The notes beneath the pieces are model-generated. The model was not told the origin of the DNA and did not search any database. It saw only the letters and a program-made list of their open reading frames with translations. From Planctomycetota bacterium (GTDB taxonomy: Bacteria > Planctomycetota > JAJSAM01 > JAJVHW01): a stretch of DNA of 47,466 nucleotides. Shown here piece by piece: positions 32,547 through 41,393 of the stretch (position 1 is the stretch's first letter; each line of letters opens with the position of its first letter). The translations under genes were made by a program, and so were the position numbers. The stretch is from positions 1 to 47,466 of the forward strand of contig JAJFFG010000018.1 in assembly GCA_021776825.1 (NCBI GenBank), in the 5' to 3' direction.

Positions 32547-33638
32547 ATGAGTCACGATCATCGGTTCATAGCCGTAGTCGGCATTGTCTGGGCTGCACTG
32601 CTCGTCGTCTCTCTCGGGACCGAGTCCCCGCAGTTCAGGCCGTCCGACGCACTCCGGGATCCGAGTGGACCAATGTTCATTCCGAGCGTCGACGTCGTTC
32701 AGGATCGTCGTGGCGATCTGGACTACAAGAGCCGTCTCTCCGAGTTCCGCCAAGTCGAAGAGATCCGATTCCGCACCGATGAGCACGGGTATCGGAACCC
32801 CAGCCTTTCGCATATCCCACGCGTCGTCATGCTCGGTGACTCGTTCGTCGTGGGCGTCAGCCTGGACGAGGCCGCTACGGTGACGGCGCGCATGACGGAA
32901 CTCCTCGGCGAGCCGGTCTACAACTTCGGCTGCTATGACGGCGAGTACATCCCACGCTACCTCGCCGACGCTCGCTTCGAGTCGACGCCGCCAACCGTCG
33001 CACTCCTCGTGATGGGCGCGAGGCAGACCGACAACATTCGCACCGCACCGCGCGTGAGGGCAACGAGTTGGTGGGCGCGCGAGCCACCGCTCTCGTGGCT
33101 CGTGACTGTCCCCGGCATGATCTTTCGGTGGAAGCGTCCACTCGAGCGCGACAACCGTCTCACACACCTCGCGCGCAGGGCGATTGCGTCGATCCGCTAC
33201 CAGATGACTGGCGAACTCAATAAGGGTCGCGTCCTCATCGTCGAGGGCGAGAAGAAACTAGTTCTCACGCTCGATGAACAGAAGTTGTACGCCTCCTCGA
33301 AACAGCGCCGACTCGAAGCAACCGTCGACGCCATCGCTGCCTTTCATCACGAACTCCATCGCCGCGGTACGAAGCTCGTCTTCGCGCAAGTTCCCGAACC
33401 CGGACTGCTCTACGAAGATCTCTATACCGGCGAGGCACCGATGCCGCGCCCGCGCTTCCACGATCTTCTCTACCGAGAGCTCGCGGGCCGGGGCGTCGCA
33501 TGTGTGAACCTGTTGGAGGCGCTCGGCCCCCAGCGTCTCCCCTACCTCTTTCAGGCGACAGACACGCACTGGAACCCGCGCGGCGTGGATCTCGCCGCTC
33601 GCGCACTCGTGGAACACGTTCGGCCGCACCTGGAGTGA
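32547..33638 (+). CDS. AlgJ/AlgX-like SGNH hydrolase-fold O-acetyltransferase partner
   Basis: The 363-residue protein has an N-terminal signal anchor (about 7-24, FIAVVGIVWAALLVVSL) and an SGNH-type domain with nucleophile motif VMLGDSFVVG (Ser99) and a C-terminal Asp-His pair D339-T-H341 (ATDTHWNPRG). These are the catalytic Ser-Asp-His residues of AlgJ/AlgX-type enzymes that take acetyl groups from the MBOAT partner and pass them to the polysaccharide in the periplasm. The ATG at 32547 follows GAGGTGAGTGAG and lies 10 bases after the AlgI-like stop, so the two form an operon. The middle region is less conserved, so AlgJ, AlgX and PatB-type alternatives cannot be distinguished. Confidence 0.87.
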   Translation: MSHDHRFIAVVGIVWAALLVVSLGTESPQFRPSDALRDPSGPMFIPSVDVVQDRRGDLDYKSRLSEFRQVEEIRFRTDEHGYRNPSLSHIPRVVMLGDSFVVGVSLDEAATVTARMTELLGEPVYNFGCYDGEYIPRYLADARFESTPPTVALLVMGARQTDNIRTAPRVRATSWWAREPPLSWLVTVPGMIFRWKRPLERDNRLTHLARRAIASIRYQMTGELNKGRVLIVEGEKKLVLTLDEQKLYASSKQRRLEATVDAIAAFHHELHRRGTKLVFAQVPEPGLLYEDLYTGEAPMPRPRFHDLLYRELAGRGVACVNLLEALGPQRLPYLFQATDTHWNPRGVDLAARALVEHVRPHLE

Positions 33639-33657
33639 CTCTGCGCCGCTCGCCTCG

Positions 33658-35598
33658 CTACTCGAAGACGGGCTCGTTGTACTGCGCTGCGGTGCGGAGG
33701 CCGATCTGGCCGGTCTTGAGCTTGATCTCGATCGTCTCGTCGCCGCGGCGGAGGACCATCGGGACCTCCTCGGTGCCGGCGGCGCGCGCCGCCTTGAACA
33801 GCTGGCGCAACGGGCGCTTCCCAGCAAACTTCACGCCATTGTACGAGACGAGCACATCGCCGACCTGGACGCCGAGTGCCTCGGCCTGACCGTCCGGGGC
33901 GACCAGGGCGATCGTGATCGCGATGATCTTCACACGCTCCTTCAGCGAGGCGACATCGAGCTCGTCGCCCTTCTCGCGGCCCGTGTACGGCTTCGTGTCG
34001 GCGCCCTCGCGCTCGGCCTTCCGCCGTAGGACTTCACGCACCGCGCGGTAGCAGTTGATCAGGCCGTGACCGGTCTCGTAGTCGATGCCCTTCTCCGAGA
34101 TGTCCAGCGCGGTGCTTGTGATGATCTCGCGCAGGTCCCAGGGCAACAGATCGGGATCGGCCGAGATCATCAGCGCGAGCGAACCGCAGAACATGGGGCC
34201 GGCGAACGAGTTGCCGCCGAGTCCGCCGTTGCGCACGGTGCCGTTGCGGAACAGCCACGGCAGATCGAAGTTGAACGCGCACACGGCCGGCTTCTGGACC
34301 GTGCCGTCCTGGTAGTGCTCGGTGTCCCACTCGACCGGGCCGCGGCTCGACGTGGGCGTGCGGGAGAGATCGCGGTGCACACCGGCCGCCGCGAAGACCG
34401 CGTCCGGGATGTCCTCCGGCTGGCGCATCTGGATGGGGATCTCTTCCTGCTGCCCGAAGTTCCCGGCGCCCGAGACGAAGCACACGCCCGCGAACGACCC
34501 GTGCTCCATCAGCTTGCGCCAGTGCGAGCGGTGCTCGCCTTTCCCCGGCACGGAGAAACTCATGCTGTACGTGTCGGCTCCCTGCTCGACGGCCCACTGG
34601 ACCGCTGCCTCCATTCGCCGTGCGCTGATCACGCCCGCCCACGTGCCCTCGGGCGCAATGCCGAACTCGTACTCGTGATCCTTCGCGCCGGACCCGCAGA
34701 TGATGGCGCCGCACATGAACCCGTGGAGCTGCGCGCCCGAGCCGCCGCCGGGCGGAACCGGCTGCGTCGTCAGGACCGCCGAGTTCCAGTTGAAGTTGAA
34801 CCCGTGGATGTCGTCGACCAGGCCGTTGCCGTCGTCGTCCTTCTCGTTGCCCGCGATCTCACCCGGGTTGCGGTGGACGTTCCGCGTCGTGCTGTCCGAG
34901 AAGATGAAGTTGTGGTCGTGGATGACGTTCAGCGTGCCCTTGCCGGTGACGCCGAGGTCCTTCCACACGCGGTCGGCGAGCAGGTAGCGCACGTACCACG
35001 GGTGCTTGTAGCGAGCCGCGTCGAACGCATCGCCCGCCACCGGCCCGAACGTCGGAGCCTCGCCGTCAGCCACTGGGGGGAGGCCGCGCCACGAGGTGTC
35101 GACGAAGACCTTGCGGACCCCCGGCACCTTCTTCAGTCCCTCGAGACCCTCCGCGGTGACACCGCACGAGAAACCGTTGACGATCCAGAAGCGGTCGATG
35201 GCGCGGATGCCCTCGCTCTTGACCAGCGCATCGAGCTTCTTCTCGGCGGCCTTCCACGACCGGTCGGAGATGGCCTTCAGCGTCCGGGTCACAGACACCC
35301 GCAGCTCGGTCCGCTTCGCCGACGCGAATTCGTTCGCGCGACGCCGATACGCCTTGCCGTCACCGAGGAACTGGTCCTCGAACCAGATCGTTGCACGCAC
35401 GCGATTTCCGGGCTTCAGCACCTTGTCGAAGCGCGGGTCGATCCAGACGCTGCGGCCCTCGAGCAGCTCGGTCGGCAGCAGCCCTTCGCCGGCCGGCGGA
35501 ACGCGCTTCGGCGTCGCTTCGGCCGCGAGCGGCTGGACGACGACCGCCGCATAGAGAAGCAGGATCAGCCCAGCGAGACGGATGCTTGATCGCAGCAT
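33658..35598 (-). CDS. Secreted subtilisin-like serine protease with PDZ domain
   Basis: The 646-residue protein has a signal peptide (about 1-26, LAGLILLLYAAVVVQPLAAE), a propeptide-like region (about 45-180), a peptidase S8 domain (about 205-530) and a C-terminal PDZ domain (about 550-640, LGVQVGDVLVSYNGVKF). The probable triad is D228 (NVIHDHNF), H292 (AQLHGFMCGAIICG) and S464 (GGNSFAGPMFCGSLAL), with the oxyanion Asn in VSGAGNFG. The Asp strand and the His segment (normally HGTHVAG) are unusual but retain the key residues. Such proteases act in the periplasm or outside; PDZ domains often bind C-termini of substrates. It converges on the AlgJ-like gene, 19 bases apart, and has no recognisable immediate partner. 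Confidence 0.9.
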   Translation of the reverse strand: MLRSSIRLAGLILLLYAAVVVQPLAAEATPKRVPPAGEGLLPTELLEGRSVWIDPRFDKVLKPGNRVRATIWFEDQFLGDGKAYRRRANEFASAKRTELRVSVTRTLKAISDRSWKAAEKKLDALVKSEGIRAIDRFWIVNGFSCGVTAEGLEGLKKVPGVRKVFVDTSWRGLPPVADGEAPTFGPVAGDAFDAARYKHPWYVRYLLADRVWKDLGVTGKGTLNVIHDHNFIFSDSTTRNVHRNPGEIAGNEKDDDGNGLVDDIHGFNFNWNSAVLTTQPVPPGGGSGAQLHGFMCGAIICGSGAKDHEYEFGIAPEGTWAGVISARRMEAAVQWAVEQGADTYSMSFSVPGKGEHRSHWRKLMEHGSFAGVCFVSGAGNFGQQEEIPIQMRQPEDIPDAVFAAAGVHRDLSRTPTSSRGPVEWDTEHYQDGTVQKPAVCAFNFDLPWLFRNGTVRNGGLGGNSFAGPMFCGSLALMISADPDLLPWDLREIITSTALDISEKGIDYETGHGLINCYRAVREVLRRKAEREGADTKPYTGREKGDELDVASLKERVKIIAITIALVAPDGQAEALGVQVGDVLVSYNGVKFAGKRPLRQLFKAARAAGTEEVPMVLRRGDETIEIKLKTGQIGLRTAAQYNEPVFE

Positions 35599-36064
35599 GG
35601 AAGCAGTCTAGCCCGACCCTCTCACCACCTCGCCACGCCTGACACATCGCGGGGACCACGATCTCCGCGTTGACACAGCTCGTTGGGGGGATGAGCCCCT
35701 GACCACGCAGCGTCCGCCTTGATCTCGCCGTCCCCGCTCGGTCAGGACACTCTGTCGTCGGCCCAACACCAGTCCTCGCCGCGACCATCCCTCGTGCTTC
35801 CTGCCCTCCGGCCGCAGGCCGCGCCGACGGGGTGCGAAGGCCGGGCTCTCGCTCGGACGGGCCTGCTCGGTCGGGCCTGCTCGGACGGGCCTGCTCGGAC
35901 ACGCGGCTCTCCGTGGTCTCGTTGATTCCACCGAACCGGGAGCGCGGCTGTGCGGTGTCATGTACGTGTGTCCGGGCGCGGACTCGCGTCGCTTGACCGA
36001 GCGCGCACGCTACCGTTGGTGAACTGACATGGCGGCCCGCGCCGCACGTCCTCGGCAGGTCCTC
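35599..36064. other. Intergenic region between divergent subtilase and metzincin genes
   Basis: These 466 bases separate two divergent secreted-protease genes and must hold both promoters. No coding frame is convincing on either strand. A TTGACA at about 35672 lacks a -10 partner. A 14-bp tandem repeat at 35857-35898 is described separately. Confidence 0.55.
35857..35898. repeat. 14-bp tandem repeat, three copies
   Basis: Three consecutive units of WCGGGCCTGCTCGG (W is A, T, A) start at 35857, 35871 and 35885. The array lies in the promoter-proximal half of the intergenic region before the metzincin gene and encodes nothing recognisable. Confidence 0.9.
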
Positions 36065-37954
36065 ATGTCACTTCGGCGCCTCGGTGCTTGCCTGACGTTG
36101 CTCGCGACGGCGCTCGTCGCGGGTGCGCAGGAGGTTCCGGAGCCGGGGCAACAGCCAAACTCGGTGCAGCGCACCGTGACGCTGCGCGTGCTCGTCGACG
36201 AGGAGGCCCGGGCTCTCGACGGGAGGCGCGTGTGCGCGCGGCGGTCGCCGAAGCGAGCGCGATGTTCAGCTCCGCCGCGGCGATCGAACTCGAGATCGCG
36301 AAACTCGTCGAATGGCGCTCGCCGAACGACGCGTGGTTCATGCGCAGCCTGCTGGGGCAGCTACGTGGCGAGCCGAGGCAGGGCGCCGATCTCGTCGTCG
36401 GGTTCACGGGGCAGACCGCGGCGTCGGGGTTCCCCTCCGGGAGGTACTCGGACAGCGGGCGCTCGGTGATGTTCACGGGGCCCTCGCTCATCAGGCTGGA
36501 GCGCCCGGATGCACCGGAACTCTCGGACGCCTCGGTCGTCGCGCACGAGGTGGGGCACTGCTTCGGCCTGTGGCACCTGCGCAGCAAGGATCTGGTCATG
36601 GCGGCCGGTGGGGGTGAGAACGCGACGGCGTTCGGGCCGACCTCGCGCGCGGCGCTGCGCATCTCGCGCGACATCGACTTCGAGCGCGGCTATCGATCCG
36701 TCTCCGACGATGCGTGGGCGAAGCTGCTCGATCTGTTTCGGGGCGCCCATGCGCGCGGTACGAGCTGCCCGCAGCTTGGCGCGTTCGTGACCCGGTTGCG
36801 GGTCCGAGTGATGATGCAGACCGCGTCGGAGGACGACGCAAACGCCGTTCTGTCAATCGCCCGGGCGGCCCATCCGGACGAGCCAGAGGCTCGCGTGCCA
36901 GCGTTGGCCGTGGTGGCCGCCGCTCCCGGCGACCCGGAGGCGCGGCGCGACGCCTTCGAGCGGGTCGAGCGGATCCATGAGGAGGGAGTACGTGCCGCGC
37001 GGCCGGGTTGGGAAGCTCAGGTGATCCGCAACACGTGGACGCTGGCGGAGCTCCGACCGGCCTTCCCGGACTCGTCCGAGACACACCGGATCGGGCGATT
37101 GGCGCACGCCGCCCATCGGGCCCTCGCACGCGGCTCCCAGATCAACTGGGCGCTCGCCGATCTCCGGCTGGCGCGTCTCCTCGGCTTGCGCGGCATGCGC
37201 GGACCGCCCGGCCGCGAGAGATCCGAGGAGGTCGCGCACCTGCAGCGACAAGCAGGCCGAGTTCTTGCTCGTCACCTGTCGGGCGTCGAGCACGAGTCGG
37301 CCGAGGTTCGGTACTCGGTCGAGGAGGCCGTCGCGGCATGGCACGCGTTCACACGCGAAGCGCGGGAGCGCCGGCTACCCGCGCCGACGATGCTCGTCTC
37401 CGAGCGATCGATCGCGGAGTCGGCGGACGAGCCGTTCGATCGCCCGCCCGCCGACTCGGTTCATCTGCGCCATGCGATCGCCGAGGACTTCCGCGACTCG
37501 TTCCCGGCCGATGGCTCGTGGGAACTGTTCGCCGTCGAGGCGCGCTCCGCGGAACCGGTGATGCTGAGCCTCTCGATCCGAGTCGGAGACGCCGCCTCGC
37601 CGCAGGCCGATCCGATCGGCCGCGAGATCGGCGTCGTCCCCGGACAGAGCAGCACGATCGCGGCCGGGTTCCGCGCTTGGAGCATCCCGCTCGACGACGA
37701 GGCCACGACGTGCGACACCGACGCAGTCGTCACGTTCCCGATCGGGGGGGGGGACCACCGCGCCGACGGCAACCATCGCTCTCGGCCCGCCGCCGACGCG
37801 CTGCACGGAGCGCGCCGTGGCGCGGGCCGGCCGTCCCCGCTATCTCCGCGTGCCGATCGGAGAGACGATCCCGTGGCGAACGTGGACGTGGGTCGCTGCC
37901 GATGGCTCGACGACGACGTGGACCGCCGAGGTCCGCGCCACGCGCACGCGCTGA
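36065..37954 (+). pseudogene. Secreted metzincin-type metalloprotease interrupted by two frameshifts
   Basis: ATG 36065 starts a signal peptide (LGACLTLLATALVAGAQE). At about 36220-36245 the frame must change by one base to continue into AVAEASAMFSSAAAIELEIA and the protease domain. This has the complete metzincin zinc motif HEVGHCFGLWH at 36544-36576 (three His and the general-base Glu) and a Met-turn-like DLVMAAGGG just after. A long helical C-terminal part (to about 37690) and a beta domain follow. At 37744-37753 a run of ten G breaks the frame again; with nine G the protein continues as TTAPTATIALGPPPTRC and ends at TGA 37952-37954. Reconstructed length is about 629 residues. Every motif is intact, so sequencing indels are at least as likely as true inactivation. 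Substrate unknown. Confidence 0.78.
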
Positions 37955-38095
37955 GCGCACGCCATCCCGGATCGCATGCGCGCCGCGGGCGCGGTCACCT
38001 ACCATCGCGCGTGCTCGTCCGACGCGACAGACGAGCGGCGCGTGAGGTCATCAGGGGACTCCCGGACGGCTCGCACGGCACCCCGGAGGGCCGCG

Positions 38096-39370
38096 GTGAT
38101 CTGGATCGGCTACACGACGCGCTACCGCGAGGGCGGCCGACGCTTGGCGCAGGCAGCACGCACGCTCGCGTCCGAACGGTCCGCCGCCGGCTGCCGTGTG
38201 CAGTGTGACGCGATCGAGAGCAAGCGCGCGTTCGTCGACGCCATGAACGGCCTGCCCGAGCCGCTCGACGAGCTCCATCTCATGGCACACAGCGGGATGT
38301 ACGGACCCATGTTCGGGACGACGGCGCTCCCCGAGCAGTTCTCGCCGCACGAGTGGCGCGGCCTCACGCTGCCGTTCGCCCCGGGGGGCAATGCCCAGTT
38401 CCATGCGTGCCGGTCCGGCCGCTGGTTCGCGCCGTTCTTCGCGCGCATGTTCGGCGTCCCGGCGTCGGGGCATCACTGGTACACGACCGTTTCGCGCGCT
38501 CCGACCCGGTATCGGTGGGTGGCACCGTGGCTGGCCGACGACGTGCCCGTGTACGTCGTCGGCCAGCCAGGCCGCAAGAGTCACGGCCTGATGGGCTCGA
38601 TCGGGAAGCACACCGGCCGTCTACCTCCGGAGCCGATGCTCTCGTTCGAACCGAGTGTGGGGCCGTCCGGACCCGCCTACGCTCACGTTTCGACGCTCTA
38701 CGACGAGGCCTTTGCCGACATCCGCGTTCGCGACGCGGAGTGGCGGTGGATCTCCGCGCGTGTGCCCGATGGCGCGAGGGTGCTCGATCTCGGCTGCGGC
38801 ACGGGCGGACTCCTGCGTGCGCTGCGACCTCGGATCGGCCCGAGCGTTGGTGCGGACGTCTCCATGGAGATGCTCGCCCACGCCCGACGTCGAGAGCCGG
38901 AGTGCGCGTGGCAGTCACTCGACGGTCCGGCATTGCCGTTCGACGACGGCGCGTTCGACGTCGTCGTCTCCATGCTGTCGTGGCGCTACATCGACTGGGA
39001 TCCGGCTCTTGCCGAGATCGCTCGCGTCTTGCGTCCCGGCGGGAGCCTCCTCTTGGTCGACATGGTTGCGCAGTCGGCTGGACTGGTCGAGCTGCCCACT
39101 GCGGTGCTCCACAAGCTGCGTGCTCGTCGTGCCGAGCGTCGTCACGCCGGCTTCGCGACGGCGCGAGATCGGCTGGTCAGCGATCCGGCGTGGGCCGAGT
39201 TGCTGCGCTACAACCCGATCCGCGCGACGCACGAGTACCGCTGGTTCTTCGAGAGTCGCTTTCCGGGCCGTCTCCTCGAGGTCGTTGACCTGGGCGCTCG
39301 CACGCGCGTCGTTGCGTTCGATACGGGGCCGATCGCGGCGACCTGGTTCCCCCCGCAGAGCTACCCATGA
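38096..39370 (+). CDS. Fusion of a caspase-like domain and a class I SAM methyltransferase
   Basis: The 424-residue protein has two parts. Residues about 1-180 look like a caspase/CHAT-type cysteine peptidase fold: a strand ending in H65-S-G (DELHLMAHSGMYG) and a strand ending in C105 (NAQFHACRSGRWFAPFFA), the expected His-Cys dyad. Residues about 205-330 are a class I methyltransferase with motif I VLDLGCGTGG (229-238), the acidic strand end GADVSMEML, motif post-I FDDGAFDVVVSMLSWRYID and IARVLRPGGSLLLVDM. The C-terminal tail continues to LGARTRVVAFDTGP. GTG 38096 is chosen since GGAGGG lies 5 bases upstream; the frame is open to 37976. It overlaps the racemase-like gene by 4 bases (ATGA), so the two products are probably made together. 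Targets are unknown. Confidence 0.8.
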   Translation: MIWIGYTTRYREGGRRLAQAARTLASERSAAGCRVQCDAIESKRAFVDAMNGLPEPLDELHLMAHSGMYGPMFGTTALPEQFSPHEWRGLTLPFAPGGNAQFHACRSGRWFAPFFARMFGVPASGHHWYTTVSRAPTRYRWVAPWLADDVPVYVVGQPGRKSHGLMGSIGKHTGRLPPEPMLSFEPSVGPSGPAYAHVSTLYDEAFADIRVRDAEWRWISARVPDGARVLDLGCGTGGLLRALRPRIGPSVGADVSMEMLAHARRREPECAWQSLDGPALPFDDGAFDVVVSMLSWRYIDWDPALAEIARVLRPGGSLLLVDMVAQSAGLVELPTAVLHKLRARRAERRHAGFATARDRLVSDPAWAELLRYNPIRATHEYRWFFESRFPGRLLEVVDLGARTRVVAFDTGPIAATWFPPQSYP

Positions 39371-40161
39371 CGCTTGGAGTGCTCGATTGGGGGATCGGAG
39401 GCCTGTTCGCCCTCCGGCACGCCCGCGCCCGAGTCCCCGGGTTGGATGCGCTGTATCTGGCGGACTCCGGTAGCCGGCCGTACGGGACTCTCTCCCACCG
39501 CGAGCTGGCGCGATCCGTCTCTGTGGCCCTCCATCGCCTGGCCGCGCTGGGCGCGACCGAGATCCTCGTCGCGTGCCACTCCGCGAGCACGTCGCTCCGC
39601 GACGCGACGGCGCCCGTGCCGGTCCACGGAGTCATCGACCCGCGCTCGGTCCCGACGAGCGGCGGCCGCACGCTGGTTCTCGGTGGTGCGCGCACCATCC
39701 GTTCGGGCGTTTGGCGTCGCGCGCTCGAGGGGCACGGCGTGGAGCGGGACCGGATTGATGAACGCCGGGTTGATGAACGCAGTGTTGATCGACGCGGTGT
39801 TGATGAACGCAGGGTCGTCGGTCGCATTGCGCAGCCGCTTTCGGCCCACGTAGAGGCCGGTCGCACGGGGTCCGACGTGTGCCGTCGCGATCTAGCCCGC
39901 ATCCTCCGACCGGTGCTGGACGCAGATGTGGTGATTCTCGCGTGCACGCATTACGCCGCCCTGCGCGATCAGGTTCAGGAGCGCATGCCCCGTGCGACCG
40001 TGGTCGACCCGGCCTTGGGAGTTGTGGATCGGCTTCGGCTCGCCTCGGGGAGCGGCAAGCTGCGCGTCCTGACCTCCGGCGATCCGGCGGCGATGCGGCG
40101 CGCGGCGCGTCTCGCCACCGGCATGCGTCTCGAGGAGATCGAGCGGATCGCGCTGGACTGA
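39367..40161 (+). CDS. Divergent Asp/Glu racemase (MurI-like)
   Basis: The 264-residue protein follows the glutamate racemase layout: GVLDWGIGGLFALRH (MurI: FDSGVGGLSVL), YLADSGSRPYG (YxADxxxxPYG), then the first catalytic Cys C70 in ILVACHSAST (VACNTAS) and the second, C193, in VVILACTHYAALRDQ (GCTHYP). Both catalytic Cys are kept, but S-to-W in the first motif and N-to-H, T-to-S around C70 change the glutamate-binding pocket, so the substrate may be another amino acid or the activity may be altered. Residues about 129-148 are an insertion encoded by a tandem repeat. The ATG overlaps the upstream fusion gene's stop (ATGA). A peptidoglycan role would be expected for true MurI, but no cell-wall gene is nearby. 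Confidence 0.84.
   Translation: MTLGVLDWGIGGLFALRHARARVPGLDALYLADSGSRPYGTLSHRELARSVSVALHRLAALGATEILVACHSASTSLRDATAPVPVHGVIDPRSVPTSGGRTLVLGGARTIRSGVWRRALEGHGVERDRIDERRVDERSVDRRGVDERRVVGRIAQPLSAHVEAGRTGSDVCRRDLARILRPVLDADVVILACTHYAALRDQVQERMPRATVVDPALGVVDRLRLASGSGKLRVLTSGDPAAMRRAARLATGMRLEEIERIALD
39752..39811. repeat. 15-bp coding tandem repeat inside the racemase-like gene
   Basis: Four units of the 15-bp consensus GKGTTGATGAACGCR (first unit GGATTGATGAACGCC, third with TGATCGACGCG) start at 39752, 39767, 39782 and 39797. Being a multiple of three, the array stays in frame and encodes repeated DER-V/DRR-V units (RIDERRVDERSVDRRGVDER). Confidence 0.9.
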
Positions 40162-40253
40162 CGCAACTCGGCTCGCCGCGATACGCGCAGCGAGAGAGTT
40201 CGCCGCGCTCCGTATCCTCGACGCATGCACAGGCCCGAAGCAGGGACGATCTC

Positions 40254-41360
40254 GTGAGCGTTGGCTCCCGCGTCACGGGACTGCTCATCACGATCGTCGG
40301 GTTGGTCGTTGGGCTGGCGCTCTGGTTCGTGCTGTCGCCCTCGGAGTCACCGGAGCCGCAGCGGAACTCGGAGGCATCGCACGATCCCGGGTCGACACCG
40401 GGCGACCGGACCAATCCAGCGCGAGTCGACAACGGAGTGGCCGACGACGATCCGACGTCGCCGGCGAGCGACGACCGGTCTCGCGTCGCCAACTCCAAGC
40501 CCACGCGCAAGCGGGCACCGACTGCGTCGCTGGATCTCCTCTCGGATCCCGCCACGTGGCAGGCGGCGGACTCCGATCAGCGCCGCCGTGTCGCGGGGCG
40601 GGTGGCGAGCGTCCTGCCGGGCTTCGCCCTGCGTGGAGTCGAGCGGGTCGACACCACGTCCGGCCCGGTCGAACTGGCGACGTTCACGCACGCTGAATCC
40701 GGTCTGGAGTTCGTCCTTGTTCCAGCCGGCGCGTTCTTCATGGGTTCACCCGCTGACGAACCAGGCCGCGGCCGCTTCGAGCAGCAGCACCACGTCACGC
40801 TGAGCGAGCCGTTCCTCATGTCGACGACCGAGGTCTCGCAAGAGGTCTGGCGGCGCGTGATGTCCGGTAACCCGACGCGCTACGACCGCGGGGCGAAGCG
40901 CCCGGTGACGCATGTGTCGTGGAACGACGCACGCACGTTCTGCGAGCGCTCCGGACTGCGGCTGCCGTCCGAGGCGCAATGGGAGTTCGCGTGCCGTGCC
41001 GGCGCTGCCACGCGTTACGCGACCGGAGTCATCGCGGCGGACCTCGAGCGCGCCGCGTGGTTCAAGCCGAACGCCGGCGGCGCGACCCACGTCGTCGGTG
41101 CGCTCGAACCCAACGCGTACGGCCTGTACGACATGCACGGCAACGTGCTCGAGTGGTGTCTCGACGGATACGGCGAGTTCGCGCCCGACTCCGTGGTTGA
41201 TCCCGTGCGCGGGAAGGGCTCGACACAGCGCGTCCTCCGCGGTGGGAGCTGGAAACTCGGGCCGGAGCGAATGCGATGTGCCGCCCGCTTTCCCGTGGGT
41301 CCCGCCGCCCGCACGCACCACGCAGGGTTCCGCCCGATCAAGCCCGTGCCGATGGACTGA
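40254..41360 (+). CDS. Membrane-anchored SUMF1/formylglycine-generating-enzyme-like protein
   Basis: The 368-residue protein has a membrane span (about 6-27, VTGLLITIVGLVVGLALWFVL), a polar linker (to about 95) and an FGE-sulfatase domain (about 140-365). Domain hallmarks are FVLVPAGAFFMGSPADEPGR, TTEVSQEVWRRVMSGNP, PVTHVSWNDARTFC, LRLPSEAQWEFACRAG, LYDMHGNVLEWCLDGYG and RVLRGGSWKL, ending in HHAGFRPI. The cysteine pair that binds copper in active FGE is absent here (RGGSWKLGPERMRCAARF has one Cys in a different place), so it more likely acts as a binding or structural domain, as in many SUMF1-like proteins. GTG 40254 has CAGGGA upstream. No sulfatase gene is adjacent. Confidence 0.86.
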   Translation: MSVGSRVTGLLITIVGLVVGLALWFVLSPSESPEPQRNSEASHDPGSTPGDRTNPARVDNGVADDDPTSPASDDRSRVANSKPTRKRAPTASLDLLSDPATWQAADSDQRRRVAGRVASVLPGFALRGVERVDTTSGPVELATFTHAESGLEFVLVPAGAFFMGSPADEPGRGRFEQQHHVTLSEPFLMSTTEVSQEVWRRVMSGNPTRYDRGAKRPVTHVSWNDARTFCERSGLRLPSEAQWEFACRAGAATRYATGVIAADLERAAWFKPNAGGATHVVGALEPNAYGLYDMHGNVLEWCLDGYGEFAPDSVVDPVRGKGSTQRVLRGGSWKLGPERMRCAARFPVGPAARTHHAGFRPIKPVPMD

Positions 41361-41393
41361 GGCGCGTCTGCCGACGCGCGGGATACGAGCCAC

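Noticed and set aside
34066..35589. 507-codon open frame opposite the subtilase
   Set aside because: No motif, and the minus strand encodes a protease with Asp, His, Ser and oxyanion Asn in place.
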